Source: Spongiactinospora gelatinilytica (GTDB lineage Bacteria; Actinomycetota; Actinomycetes; Streptosporangiales; Streptosporangiaceae). From it: a stretch of 38,910 nucleotides of DNA. The DNA lies in contig NZ_POUA01000024.1 in assembly GCF_003236385.1 (NCBI RefSeq), positions 1-38,910 on the forward strand, written 5' to 3'. The notes below the pieces were generated by a model that worked only from the letters and a program-made list of their open reading frames with translations, was not told where the DNA came from and ran no database searches. Every line of letters starts with the position of its first letter. The first letter of the stretch is position 1. The position numbers were made by a program, and so were the translations under genes. Of the stretch, positions 25,221-32,809 are shown piece by piece.

Positions 25221-25257
25221 GCTATGGCCACGGTCTCACCGTAGGCGCGGCCATAGC
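25221..25257. terminator. Second perfect hairpin, bidirectional terminator or operator
   Basis: GCTATGGCC and GGCCATAGC form a perfect 9-bp inverted repeat with a 19-nt spacer, only 6 nt after the previous hairpin. It may be a tandem terminator or, since the NUDIX gene follows, a protein-binding site. Confidence 0.45.
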
Positions 25258-25389
25258 CTCACGAAACGCCAGACAGAGGGCATAGCGGGCATCGGCGTGC
25301 GGGACAATCAGCGATCATGATCTGGCGTCGTTCGAGCGGGTATGGTTCCTGGCCATGCCGTGGTCGGGCAACGAGGTGCAGGAGCCCTG

Positions 25390-25857
25390 GTGGGACGAGT
25401 CGAATACTGGAACGACGAGCATGCGCCGCAGGCCAACAGCCTCGTGCCCGCCTGTGGAACGGTGGCCGTTGATGATCAGGGGCGGATTCTGTTGCAGCGC
25501 CGGAGGGACACGGGGCAGTGGGCGCTGCCGATGGGGAAGATGGAGATCGGGGAGACCCCCTCACAGTGCGCCGTCCGGGAGACGGAGGAGGAGACGGGCG
25601 TCCTGGTCGAGCCGGTCGGTCTTCTCGGCGTCTACTCCGATCCAGGTCATATCGTCGCCTATTCGGATGGTGAGGTCCGCCAGGAGTACGAGGTGATGTT
25701 GCTCGCCCGTCCGATCTCCGGTATTCCCGGGGCGGACGGCGAAGCCAGCGATGCCCGCTGGTTCGCTCCGGAGGATTTGAAGGACCTGGACATCCACCCG
25801 ACCCAGTGGCGACAACTCGATGACTATCTGAACGGCCGATACCCGCACGTGGACTGA
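25390..25857 (+). CDS. NUDIX hydrolase
   Basis: This 155-aa pyrophosphohydrolase has a complete NUDIX box (G-x5-E-x7-RETEEETGV, in GKMEIGETPSQCAV followed by RETEEETGV, about residues 49-71) that binds the catalytic Mg ions. The GTG start at 25390 (VGRVEYWND) has AGGAG 5 nt upstream. The EVMLLARPISG and DARWFAPEDL segments complete the fold. The substrate (a nucleoside diphosphate derivative) is unknown. NUDIX genes often sit beside Scr1/DUF397 loci in actinomycetes. Confidence 0.9.
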   Translation: MGRVEYWNDEHAPQANSLVPACGTVAVDDQGRILLQRRRDTGQWALPMGKMEIGETPSQCAVRETEEETGVLVEPVGLLGVYSDPGHIVAYSDGEVRQEYEVMLLARPISGIPGADGEASDARWFAPEDLKDLDIHPTQWRQLDDYLNGRYPHVD

Positions 25858-25929
25858 CGCCGTGAAGCCGTGCTGCGGGTCACCACCACAGCACACGGGA
25901 AACGCCGAGCACAAGAGCGCAACTGATTA

Positions 25930-25986
25930 CGCCGGGCGAAGCCCGGCATGGGAGAGGGCGACTGAGCGAAGCGAAGACGATTGTGT
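25930..25986 (-). repeat. REP-like hairpin element, copy B (inverted relative to copy A)
   Basis: The hairpin GCCGGGC-gaa-GCCCGGC (25931-25947) is the core. Read on the minus strand, ACACAATCG through CATGCCGGGCTTCGCCCGG aligns to copy A at 23233-23291. The pair brackets the HATPase/Scr1/DUF397/NUDIX segment in inverted orientation. Confidence 0.68.
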
Positions 25987-26017
25987 GCTCGGTACCTGAG
26001 CAGAAGAACGGGGGTGC

Positions 26018-26038
26018 TTGACTTCGAGCGCGCTCTAA
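26018..26038 (+). promoter_or_regulatory. Candidate MerR-type operator/promoter of the MerR-AKR operon
   Basis: TTGACT (26018-26023) runs into TTCGAGCGCGCTCTAA (26023-26038), which contains the perfect 10-bp palindrome GAGCGCGCTC. A -35 box followed by such a dyad is typical of MerR-controlled promoters, though no clear -10 with 19-nt spacing is visible before the ribosome binding site GGGGAGG. Confidence 0.55.
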
Positions 26039-26054
26039 CGGGGAGGCTCGGGGC

Positions 26055-26417
26055 ATGGAGACGGGGCTGGGAATTCAGGGGGCCGCCGCGCGGTCCGGGC
26101 TGAGCGCGCACACCCTGCGCTACTACGAGCGCATCGGGCTCATCCACGAGGTACACCGCGATGTGACCGGCCACCGCGTGTACTCCGAGGCCGACCTCGG
26201 CTGGCTCGAATTCCTGACCAAGCTCCGGCAGACCGGCATGCCGATCGCCGACATGTGCCGCTACGCCGAGCTGATGCGCGAGGGCCCGTCCACCGTGCGG
26301 GCCAGGCGGCTGATGCTGGAGGCGCACCGGGAACGGGTGCTGGCCTGCATCTCCCAACTCAATGACGATCTCAAGACCGTCGAAGCCAAGATAACCATGT
26401 ATCTGGAGATGGAATGA
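26055..26417 (+). CDS. MerR-family transcriptional regulator
   Basis: This 120-aa protein has a MerR winged helix-turn-helix ([20 protein letters not shown] and RIGLI, residues 6-27) and a dimerisation helix ([20 protein letters not shown]). There are no Cys residues in metal-site positions, so it belongs to the organic-ligand or redox group that commonly regulates aldo/keto reductases. The stop overlaps the reductase start (ATGA), showing direct coupling. It is autoregulated if the upstream dyad is its site (inference). Confidence 0.92.
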   Translation: METGLGIQGAAARSGLSAHTLRYYERIGLIHEVHRDVTGHRVYSEADLGWLEFLTKLRQTGMPIADMCRYAELMREGPSTVRARRLMLEAHRERVLACISQLNDDLKTVEAKITMYLEME

Positions 26418-27394
26418 TCACTCGCAGACTGGGAAACGGGGGCCCGGAGGTATCCGGTATCGGCCTGGGCTGCATGGGCATGTCGGAGTTCTACGGGGCC
26501 GCCGATGATGCGGAGTCGATCGCGGTCATCCACAGGGCGCTGGACCTCGGCGTCGATTTCCTGGACACCGCCGACATGTACGGCAGGGGCCACAACGAAG
26601 AACTCGTCGGCAGGGCCGTCACCGGGCGCAGGGACGAGGTGGTGCTGGCCACCAAGTTCGGCATCGTGCGCAGTGACGACCCCGCCGCCCGGGGCGTGGA
26701 CAACAGCCCGGCCTACATCCGGGCCGCCTGCGACGCCTCGCTCAGGCGGCTCGGCGTCGACCACATCGACCTGTACTACATGCACCGCCGCGACCCGGAC
26801 GTGCCCATCGAGGAGTCGGTGGGGGCGATGGCCGAGCTGGTGACGGCGGGCAAGGTCCGTCACCTCGGGCTGTCGGAGGTCAGCGCGGACACCTTGCGCA
26901 AGGCCGCCGCGGTGCATCCGATCGCCGCCCTGCAGAGCGAGTACTCGCTGTTCACCAGGGGTCTGGAGGAGGACATCCTGCCGGTCGCCCGGGAGCTGGG
27001 CATCGCGCTGGTGGCCTACTCCCCGATCAGCCGCGGCATCCTGTCCGGCGCGGTGGCCTCGGCCGATGACCTGTCGGCCGACGACTTCCGCAGGTCCGCG
27101 CCCAGGATGGCCCCGGACGCGATCGAGCACAACCTGGCGCTGGTCGCCGAGGTCCGCGCGATCGCCGAGGAGGCCGGCTGCACGCCCGCGCAGCTCGCGC
27201 TGGCGTGGCTGCTGACCCGCGGCGACGACGTGATCCCGATCCCGGGCACCAAGCGGCTGCGCTACCTGGAGGAGAACACCGCCGCCGCCGACATCACGCT
27301 GACGCCGGACCAGCTCGCGGCCCTGGAGAAGGCCGTACCGGCGGGCGCCGCCCGCGGCGCCCGGTACGCGAACATGTCCACCATCGAGCAATAG
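26414..27394 (+). CDS. Aldo/keto reductase
   Basis: This 326-aa NADPH-dependent oxidoreductase of the AKR13-like group has the (beta/alpha)8 signatures [30 protein letters not shown] (catalytic Asp and Tyr), LATKFGI (catalytic Lys), [10 protein letters not shown] (His) and [15 protein letters not shown] near the cofactor site. It is intact and coupled to the MerR gene. Its end is 2 bp from the convergent pcaG gene. The physiological carbonyl substrate is unknown. Confidence 0.93.
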   Translation: MITRRLGNGGPEVSGIGLGCMGMSEFYGAADDAESIAVIHRALDLGVDFLDTADMYGRGHNEELVGRAVTGRRDEVVLATKFGIVRSDDPAARGVDNSPAYIRAACDASLRRLGVDHIDLYYMHRRDPDVPIEESVGAMAELVTAGKVRHLGLSEVSADTLRKAAAVHPIAALQSEYSLFTRGLEEDILPVARELGIALVAYSPISRGILSGAVASADDLSADDFRRSAPRMAPDAIEHNLALVAEVRAIAEEAGCTPAQLALAWLLTRGDDVIPIPGTKRLRYLEENTAAADITLTPDQLAALEKAVPAGAARGARYANMSTIEQ

Positions 27395-27396
27395 GG

Positions 27397-27843
27397 CTAG
27401 ACCGCCAGGAACACCGTCTCGCCCGCACCTTGCAGGCGCACGTCGAAGCGGTAGAACCCGTCCTCCAGGCGGGCCACGAGCGTCGCACGCCGCGGCTCGT
27501 CGAGGGTGGCCAGGAACGGGTCGTCGGCGTCCAGGTAGACGCGGGTCCACACCGGCTTGAGCAGGCCCCTGGCGAACACCAGCATCGAGATGTAGGTGGC
27601 GGGGCGGGCGGTGCGGAAGACGTACCGGCCCTCGGGGTCGGTCGGGCAGCGCCCGAAGATCCCAGGCTGGCAGATCTCCAGCAGCGCGTCCGGCACGGGC
27701 GCGCCCGCGCCGTCGAGGACCCGCCCGCGCAGCTCGATCGCGTCCGGGTGGTCCTCGGGGACGGCCCACGGCCCCTCGGGGTACGGCAGGGCGTGCCCGA
27801 AGAACGGCCCCACGGTCTGCGACGGCGTCGGCGTGCCAGCCAT
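27397..27843 (-). CDS. pcaG: Protocatechuate 3,4-dioxygenase alpha subunit, unusually short
   Basis: The alpha subunit structurally supports the ring-cleaving beta subunit. The signature TPSQTVGPFFGHALPYPEG, the sandwich segment LRGRVLDGAGAPVPDALLEI, FGRCPTDPEGRY, and the C-terminus GFYRFDVRLQGAGETVFL are all recognisable. At 148 aa it is 35-50 residues shorter than usual: the segment between LLEICQP and GIFGRCPTD, and the loop before SMLVFARGLL, are missing in frame. It has an ATGA overlap with pcaH. Either a trimmed functional subunit or a damaged one is possible. Confidence 0.83.
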   Translation of the reverse strand: MAGTPTPSQTVGPFFGHALPYPEGPWAVPEDHPDAIELRGRVLDGAGAPVPDALLEICQPGIFGRCPTDPEGRYVFRTARPATYISMLVFARGLLKPVWTRVYLDADDPFLATLDEPRRATLVARLEDGFYRFDVRLQGAGETVFLAV

Positions 27844-28499
27844 CACGCCTCCCTCCTGAGCACGATGTCCCACTGGTAGCCGAGCGCCCACTCCGGTTCG
27901 GTGGTCGCGAGGTCGAACGCCGCGATCAGCGACGAGGGGTCGGGCACCGAGCCCATGATCGGGTCGTGCGCGAAGAGCGGGTCGCCCGGGAAGTACATCT
28001 GGGTGACGAGCCGCTGCACGAACTGCGTGCCGAACACCGAGAAGTGGATGTGCGCGGGACGCCAGGCGTTGGGGTGGTTGCGCCACGGGTAGGCGCCCGG
28101 CTTGATCGTGACGAACCGGTACCGGCCCTCGTCGTCGGTCAGGCACCGGCCGAATCCGGTGAAGTTGGGGTCGAGGGGGGCGGGGTGCCGGTCGAGGTCG
28201 TGGGAGTAGCGGCCGGCCGCGTTGGCCTGCCAGACCTCGACCAGCGCCCGCCGTACGGGACGGCCGTCCTCGTCCAGCACCCGCCCGGTCACGATGATCC
28301 GCTCCCCCAGCGGCTCGCCCCCGTGCCGCCTGGTCAGGTCGTGGTCCAGGTCGGCGACCGTCTGGTGGCCGTAGACCGGGTCGACCAGTTCGACGGCCTC
28401 GGGGTCGAGCTTGGCCGCCACCAGGTGCTGGGAGGGGGCCCGCAGCACGGTGCTGGCGTATGGGGGGTGCAGATAGGGCGGGTGCGGATCGCTGATCAC
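27843..28499 (-). CDS. pcaH: Protocatechuate 3,4-dioxygenase beta subunit
   Basis: This non-haem Fe(III) subunit cleaves protocatechuate to beta-carboxy-cis,cis-muconate. The four iron ligands can be placed as Tyr98 (AAGRYSH), Tyr137 (PGAYPWRNH), His150 and His152 (RPAHIHFSV). The N-terminus (HPPYASTVLRAPSQHL) and length (218 aa) are typical. GTG at 28499 was chosen for AAGGGA 8 nt upstream; TTG at 28514 is the alternative. It is coupled to pcaG by a 1-bp ATGA-type junction and lies 19 bp after pcaJ. Confidence 0.92.
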   Translation of the reverse strand: MISDPHPPYLHPPYASTVLRAPSQHLVAAKLDPEAVELVDPVYGHQTVADLDHDLTRRHGGEPLGERIIVTGRVLDEDGRPVRRALVEVWQANAAGRYSHDLDRHPAPLDPNFTGFGRCLTDDEGRYRFVTIKPGAYPWRNHPNAWRPAHIHFSVFGTQFVQRLVTQMYFPGDPLFAHDPIMGSVPDPSSLIAAFDLATTEPEWALGYQWDIVLRREA

Positions 28500-28518
28500 G
28501 ACATGTCCCTTCAAATGG

Positions 28519-29142
28519 TCAGATCAGTACGGGTGCCTCCGTGCGTTCGCGGATCTCGTCTCCGCTCACGCCGGGGGCCGTCTCCACCAGGCGCAGGCCG
28601 TCGCCGGTGACGTCGAGCACCCCGAGGTCGGTGATGATGCGGTGCACGCAGGCCGCGCCGGTGAGCGGCAGCGAGCACTCCTTGACGATCTTGGGGCTGC
28701 CGTCCTTGGCGGTGTGCTCCATCAGCACCAGCACCCGCCGGGCGCCGTGGATCAGGTCCATCGCGCCGCCCATGCCCTTGATCATCTTTCCGGGGATCGC
28801 CCAGTTGGCCAGGTCGCCGCGCGCCGACACCTGCATGGCGCCGAGTACGGCGAGGTCTACGTGGCCGCCGCGGATCATGCCGAACGACAGCGAGGAGTCG
28901 AAGTACGACGCGCCGGGCAGCACCGTGATGGTCTCCTTGCCCGCGTTGATCAGGTCGGGGTCGACCTCGTCCTCGGACGGGTAGGGGCCGACGCCGAGCA
29001 CGCCGTTCTCCGATTGCAGCCACACGCCGTCCGGCGCGTGGTCGGCGAGCAGCGTGGGCAGGCCGATGCCGAGGTTGACATAGTCGCCGGGGCTGAGTTC
29101 GGCCGCCGCCCGCGCGGCGATCTGGTCACGCGTCCAGGGCAC
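28519..29142 (-). CDS. pcaJ: 3-oxoadipate CoA-transferase subunit B
   Basis: The beta subunit of the class I CoA-transferase activates 3-oxoadipate with succinyl-CoA, the penultimate step of the beta-ketoadipate pathway. The catalytic Glu45 is in the [10 protein letters not shown] motif and [13 protein letters not shown] marks the N-terminus; 207 aa is the usual length. The start overlaps the end of pcaI by 17 bp. An acetoacetate:succinyl-CoA transferase (ScoB) looks similar; the pob/pca context favours PcaJ. Confidence 0.88.
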   Translation of the reverse strand: MPWTRDQIAARAAAELSPGDYVNLGIGLPTLLADHAPDGVWLQSENGVLGVGPYPSEDEVDPDLINAGKETITVLPGASYFDSSLSFGMIRGGHVDLAVLGAMQVSARGDLANWAIPGKMIKGMGGAMDLIHGARRVLVLMEHTAKDGSPKIVKECSLPLTGAACVHRIITDLGVLDVTGDGLRLVETAPGVSGDEIRERTEAPVLI

Positions 29143-29878
29143 GGCGGGTCCTCCGCTTCTCGATGTGCTTTTCCACCTGTCCGACGTGCAGCACCCGCTG
29201 CACGAAGATCCCGGGCAGGTGGACGTCCTCGGGGGCCAGCTCGGTCAGTTCCTCGACCTCGGCGATCGCCACCCGGCCCGCCATCGCGCACAGCGGGTTG
29301 AAGTTGCGCGCCGACTTGGCGAAGTGGAGGTTGCCGTGCCGGTCGCCCTTGGCCGCGCGGACCAGCGCGAAGTCGGTCGTGATGCTCTCCTCCAGCACGT
29401 ACTCCCGCCCGCCGAAGACCCGCGTCTCCCTGGGCGGGGAGGCGACGGCCACGCTGCCGTCCGCGTTGTAGCGCCAGGGCATGCCGCCCTCGGCCACCAT
29501 CGTGCCGACCCCCGCGGGACTGTAGAAGGCGGGAATGCCGCAGCCCCCGGCCCGCAGCCGCTCGGCGAGCGTGCCCTGCGGGATCAGTTCCACCTCGATC
29601 TCACCGGCCATGTACCGGCGGGCGAACTCCTTGTTCTCCCCGATGTAGGACCCGGTGGCGCGGGAGATCCGCCCGGCGGCGAGCAGCAGGCCGAGGCCGC
29701 CGCCGTCCACGCCGCAGTTGTTGGACACCACCGACAGGTCTCCGGCGCCCTGTTCGTGCAGTGCGTCGATGAGCACCGTGGGCACTCCGCACAGGCCGAA
29801 ACCGCCGACCGCGAGCGAGGCCCCGGGAAAGACGTCCGCCACCGCCTCCGCGGCCGATCCGACTAGTTTGTTCACCAC
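29126..29878 (-). CDS. pcaI: 3-oxoadipate CoA-transferase subunit A
   Basis: This 250-aa alpha subunit has the glycine-rich CoA-binding segment [18 protein letters not shown] (residues 22-39), then [15 protein letters not shown] and the [12 protein letters not shown] loop of class I transferases. It forms a heteromer with the downstream subunit and acts on 3-oxoadipate. The GTG start overlaps the pobA stop by 7 bp. The C-terminal extension, basic [11 protein letters not shown], is ordinary for actinobacterial members. Confidence 0.88.
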   Translation of the reverse strand: MVNKLVGSAAEAVADVFPGASLAVGGFGLCGVPTVLIDALHEQGAGDLSVVSNNCGVDGGGLGLLLAAGRISRATGSYIGENKEFARRYMAGEIEVELIPQGTLAERLRAGGCGIPAFYSPAGVGTMVAEGGMPWRYNADGSVAVASPPRETRVFGGREYVLEESITTDFALVRAAKGDRHGNLHFAKSARNFNPLCAMAGRVAIAEVEELTELAPEDVHLPGIFVQRVLHVGQVEKHIEKRRTRRALDA

Positions 29879-31029
29879 ACCATCCCCACATAGTTCTCGG
29901 CGAGCGTGGTCGCAGCCGCTGTTGACGAGGTCACGTAGTCTAGATAGGCGGTTTGCAACCTTTCGCCATAGGGGTCCTCATCCGCGAAGGTGTGCAGCAG
30001 GTTCGTCATCCACCACGAGAAGTGCTGGGCGCGCCAGACCCGGCGCAGGCAGGTCTCCGAGTAGGCGTCCAGCCCGGCGGCCGAGCCGGTCTCGTACCAC
30101 TGGGCCAGCGCGTCGGTCAGCACGGTCACGTCGGCGACGGCCAGGTTGAGCCCCTTGGCCCCGGTGGGCGGCACGATGTGGGCGGCGTCGCCGGCCAGGT
30201 AGAGACCGCCGTATCGCATCGGCTCGGAGACGAACGACCGCATCGGGGTGACCGACTTCTCGATGACCGGGCCGGTCTTCAGCGTGAACCCGGGCACGGT
30301 CTCAAGGCGGGCGGCCAGTTCGGACCAGATCCGCTCGTCCGGCCAGGCGTCCTCGCGCTCGTCCTTGGGCACCTGTAGGTAGAACCGGCTGACCTCGGGC
30401 GAGCGCATGCTGTGCAGGGCGAAGCCGCGCGGGGTCCTGGCGTAGATCAGCTCCTCGGCGGACGGCGCCACCCGGGCCAGCACGCCCAGCCAGGCGAAGG
30501 GGTAGTCGCGCTCGAAGACGGTCAGCTCGCCCTGCGGCACGGCGGCGCGGGTCACCCCGTGGAAACCGTCGCAGCCGGCGATCACATCGCACTCCAGCAC
30601 CTCGCCGCCGAAGGTCAGGTACGGCGAGCCGGTGAGGTCGTGCGGCTTGACGTCCGGCACGTCGAACAGGATCTTCCCGCCGGCCGCGAGCCGGGCGGCG
30701 ATCAGGTCCTTGACGACCTCCTGCTGCCCGTAGACGGTGATGCTCCGGCCGGGGACCAGCTCCTCGAACGCGATGCGGTGACCCGCCCCGCCGTACCGCA
30801 GCTCGATGCCGTGGTGCGGCAGGCCCTCGCGGCGCAGCCGGTCGCCGACCCCGGCGGCGGTCAGGACGTCCACCGTGCCCTGTTCGAGCACGCCCGCCCT
30901 GACCCGGCGCTCGCAGTGGTCGCGGTCGCGCAGTTCGAGGACGACCGAGTCGATGCCGCGCAGGTGCAGCAGATGGGACAGCAGCAGTCCCGCGGGGCCC
31001 GCGCCGACGATCCCGACCTGAGTTCGCAT
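29872..31029 (-). CDS. pobA: 4-hydroxybenzoate 3-monooxygenase
   Basis: This 385-aa flavoprotein hydroxylates 4-hydroxybenzoate to protocatechuate using NAD(P)H and O2. It carries the FAD-binding GxGxxG motif (IVGAGPAGLLLSHLL), the DG motif (GCDGFHG, about 155-161) and the second FAD motif with the substrate loop (YLAGDAAHIVPPTGAKGLN, about 276-295). Full length; the N-terminal RRVRAGVLEQGTVD segment is typical of PobA. It is the first structural gene behind the IclR regulator, 38 bp after a 25-bp palindrome. Confidence 0.93.
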   Translation of the reverse strand: MRTQVGIVGAGPAGLLLSHLLHLRGIDSVVLELRDRDHCERRVRAGVLEQGTVDVLTAAGVGDRLRREGLPHHGIELRYGGAGHRIAFEELVPGRSITVYGQQEVVKDLIAARLAAGGKILFDVPDVKPHDLTGSPYLTFGGEVLECDVIAGCDGFHGVTRAAVPQGELTVFERDYPFAWLGVLARVAPSAEELIYARTPRGFALHSMRSPEVSRFYLQVPKDEREDAWPDERIWSELAARLETVPGFTLKTGPVIEKSVTPMRSFVSEPMRYGGLYLAGDAAHIVPPTGAKGLNLAVADVTVLTDALAQWYETGSAAGLDAYSETCLRRVWRAQHFSWWMTNLLHTFADEDPYGERLQTAYLDYVTSSTAAATTLAENYVGMVW

Positions 31030-31045
31030 GAGTCGAGCATGCTCT

Positions 31046-31092
31046 GTTCGATCATGCGCGCACCCGGGGGTCTTCCGCTGAGCGGAAGACCC
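31046..31092. promoter_or_regulatory. Perfect 25-bp palindrome and IclR-box-like sequence upstream of pobA
   Basis: GGGTCTTCCGCT-g-AGCGGAAGACCC (31068-31092) is a flawless 12-bp inverted repeat around one base, placed 38 bp before pobA and 13 bp after the IclR stop. TTCCGC/GCGGAA symmetry suits IclR-family operators. The adjoining GTTCGATCATGCGCGCAC (31046-31063) recalls the GTTCGATAAT-type boxes of PcaU/PobR regulators (from memory). No T tract follows, so an operator is preferred to a simple terminator. Confidence 0.65.
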
Positions 31093-31105
31093 TGCCTCAA
31101 GAGGT

Positions 31106-31855
31106 TCAGGAGATGGCGGCGAGGTCGCGGGACAGCGCCCTGGCCGCGCCCAGTACCGCCGGGTCCAGGCGGCGCAGGTCGGCGCTGTGCCGCCACACCA
31201 CGACCGACAGCGCGGCCACCACGCGGTCGTCGCCGTCGCGCACCGGGGCCGCCGCCGACAGCGTGCCGATCGACATCTCCTCCTGGGTGTGGGCCAGGCC
31301 GCTACGGCGGACCTCGGCCAGTTCGGCGCGCAGCCGTCCCGGGTCGGTGATCGTGTTGGGGGTGACCGCGGCGAGCGGGGCGGCCAGCACGCGTTCCACG
31401 GTCTCCTCGGCGGCGAAGGCGAGCAGCACCTTGCCGACGCCCGTCGCGTGCAGCGGGAGTTCGCCCGCGACCCGCGAGAACACCGGCACCGAGTGCGGCC
31501 CGCGCAGCCGTTCCAGGCACAGCACGCGGTCCTGGCCGAGCACCGCGAGCTGGACGTTCTCCCTGGTCGTCGCGTACAGCTCGGCCATGTACGGCAGGGC
31601 CAGCTCGCGCAGCTCCCGTGGCTCGGCGGCCTGCGCGCCGATCCGCCACAGCAGCCGGCCCACCCGGTAGGAGCCCTCGGGCAGGCGTTCCAGGAAACCG
31701 CGCGCGGTCAGCTCGCCGACCAGCCGGTGCCCGGTGGTCAGCGGCAGACCGGCCCGGCGGCAGATCTCGGTGAGCGTCAGTCGTACGTCGCCCGGCAGGA
31801 AGGCGCCGAGGACCGCCGTCACCTTGGCCGCGACGCTCATGCTCACGGACGTCAC
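31106..31855 (-). CDS. IclR-family regulator of the pob/pca operon
   Basis: This 249-aa protein has a winged helix-turn-helix (LTLTEICRRAGLPLTTGHRL, about residues 27-46) and an IclR effector domain (VFSRVAGELPLHATGVGKVLLAF, split near residue 135, and HTQEEMSIGTLSAAAPV). Relatives such as PcaR, PcaU and PobR respond to protocatechuate, 4-hydroxybenzoate or beta-ketoadipate. The GTG at 31855 is used; ATG at 31840 is a possible start. It is 12 bp downstream of the kinase-like gene, so it may also be read from that promoter. Confidence 0.9.
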   Translation of the reverse strand: MTSVSMSVAAKVTAVLGAFLPGDVRLTLTEICRRAGLPLTTGHRLVGELTARGFLERLPEGSYRVGRLLWRIGAQAAEPRELRELALPYMAELYATTRENVQLAVLGQDRVLCLERLRGPHSVPVFSRVAGELPLHATGVGKVLLAFAAEETVERVLAAPLAAVTPNTITDPGRLRAELAEVRRSGLAHTQEEMSIGTLSAAAPVRDGDDRVVAALSVVVWRHSADLRRLDPAVLGAARALSRDLAAIS

Positions 31856-31867
31856 CCTACGCGGACC

Positions 31868-32809
31868 TCAGGCGGGCGACATGTACCACCGGGCGTGGCC
31901 GTCGCCCTTGGTCAGCGAATCGAGGCGGCGCGGAAGTTCGCGGCGGGAGAACGGGTCGCCGGGCGCGTTGCGGATGTGGACGCCGACCGCGTACATGTCC
32001 CTGATCTCCATCAACGTGGAGTATCCGGGCCAGGCACGCAGGTCGCGGCCGTAGGCGGCGGCGAAGGCGTCCACCTCCCCGGCGGTCAGGCCGAACCTGC
32101 GCTGGCCGTGGTAGGTGTGCACCAGGTCCCACTGGCGGGGGCCGAGGGCCACGCCGTCCCAGTCGCACAGCACCGCGTCACCGTCGGTGCGGCGGAGCAG
32201 GTTGCCGATCCAGGCGTCGCCGTGCAGCAGCACCGGCGGCCCGACGTCGTCCAGGTCGGCCCAGCGGGCGGTCAGCTCGGCCACCCGGTCGCGCAGCCAG
32301 GCGCGCTGGCGCGGGGTGAGCACCGCGCCGGCCGCCGTGCAATCCACGTTCCTGCGCACCTCGGCCAGCGGGTCGGCGAGCCGTTTGAGCGCGAACGGCG
32401 GGGCCGGCAGCCGGTGCAGGTCGCGCAGCACGGCCCCGAGCTGGCCTGTGGTCGGGGTGCCGCTGGCCGGGACGTACCGCCAGAAGGTGACCACCCGCCC
32501 CGCGTGCACCACCGGCTGCTCGCCCACCTCGTCGGCCGGGCGCACGGTGGGAAAGCCGCGGTCGGCCAGCCAGCGGGCCACCGCCAGCACCACGGGCAGC
32601 CGGGTGCCCGCGTCGGGGGCCGTCGCGATCCGCACGATGATCTGATCGCGCAGCTTGAACACGGCGTTGCTGCGCACCCGCAGCAACGTCGCGCCCCTGG
32701 CGTCGATGCCGAGACTCGCGCACACCCCGCGGAGCACATGGGCCGCCTCGGCGGCGAGTGTGTCGCGCTGCGCCGGCACCGGCACCGGCGGCGCGGCCAG
32801 GGACTTCAC
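31868..32809 (-). CDS. Aminoglycoside phosphotransferase (APH)-family kinase
   Basis: This 313-aa small-molecule kinase-like protein has the catalytic loop LLHGDAWIGNLL (Brenner HGDxxxxN) and the metal-binding Asp in LCDWDGVALGPRQWDL, with an N-lobe Lys/Arg in DQIIVRIAT. The GTG start overlaps the XRE regulator stop by 4 bp (GTGA). Many members act on metabolites rather than drugs, and resistance should not be assumed. Its coupling to a regulator and position before the IclR gene suggest joint expression. Confidence 0.88.
   Translation of the reverse strand: MKSLAAPPVPVPAQRDTLAAEAAHVLRGVCASLGIDARGATLLRVRSNAVFKLRDQIIVRIATAPDAGTRLPVVLAVARWLADRGFPTVRPADEVGEQPVVHAGRVVTFWRYVPASGTPTTGQLGAVLRDLHRLPAPPFALKRLADPLAEVRRNVDCTAAGAVLTPRQRAWLRDRVAELTARWADLDDVGPPVLLHGDAWIGNLLRRTDGDAVLCDWDGVALGPRQWDLVHTYHGQRRFGLTAGEVDAFAAAYGRDLRAWPGYSTLMEIRDMYAVGVHIRNAPGDPFSRRELPRRLDSLTKGDGHARWYMSPA

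Noticed and set aside
23218-25986. Insertion sequence or composite transposon
   Set aside because: No transposase or target-site duplication was seen; the flanking repeats are short hairpin elements rather than IS ends.
31868-32809. Aminoglycoside resistance determinant
   Set aside because: The fold is APH-like, but such kinases act on many metabolites and nothing here points to drug resistance.
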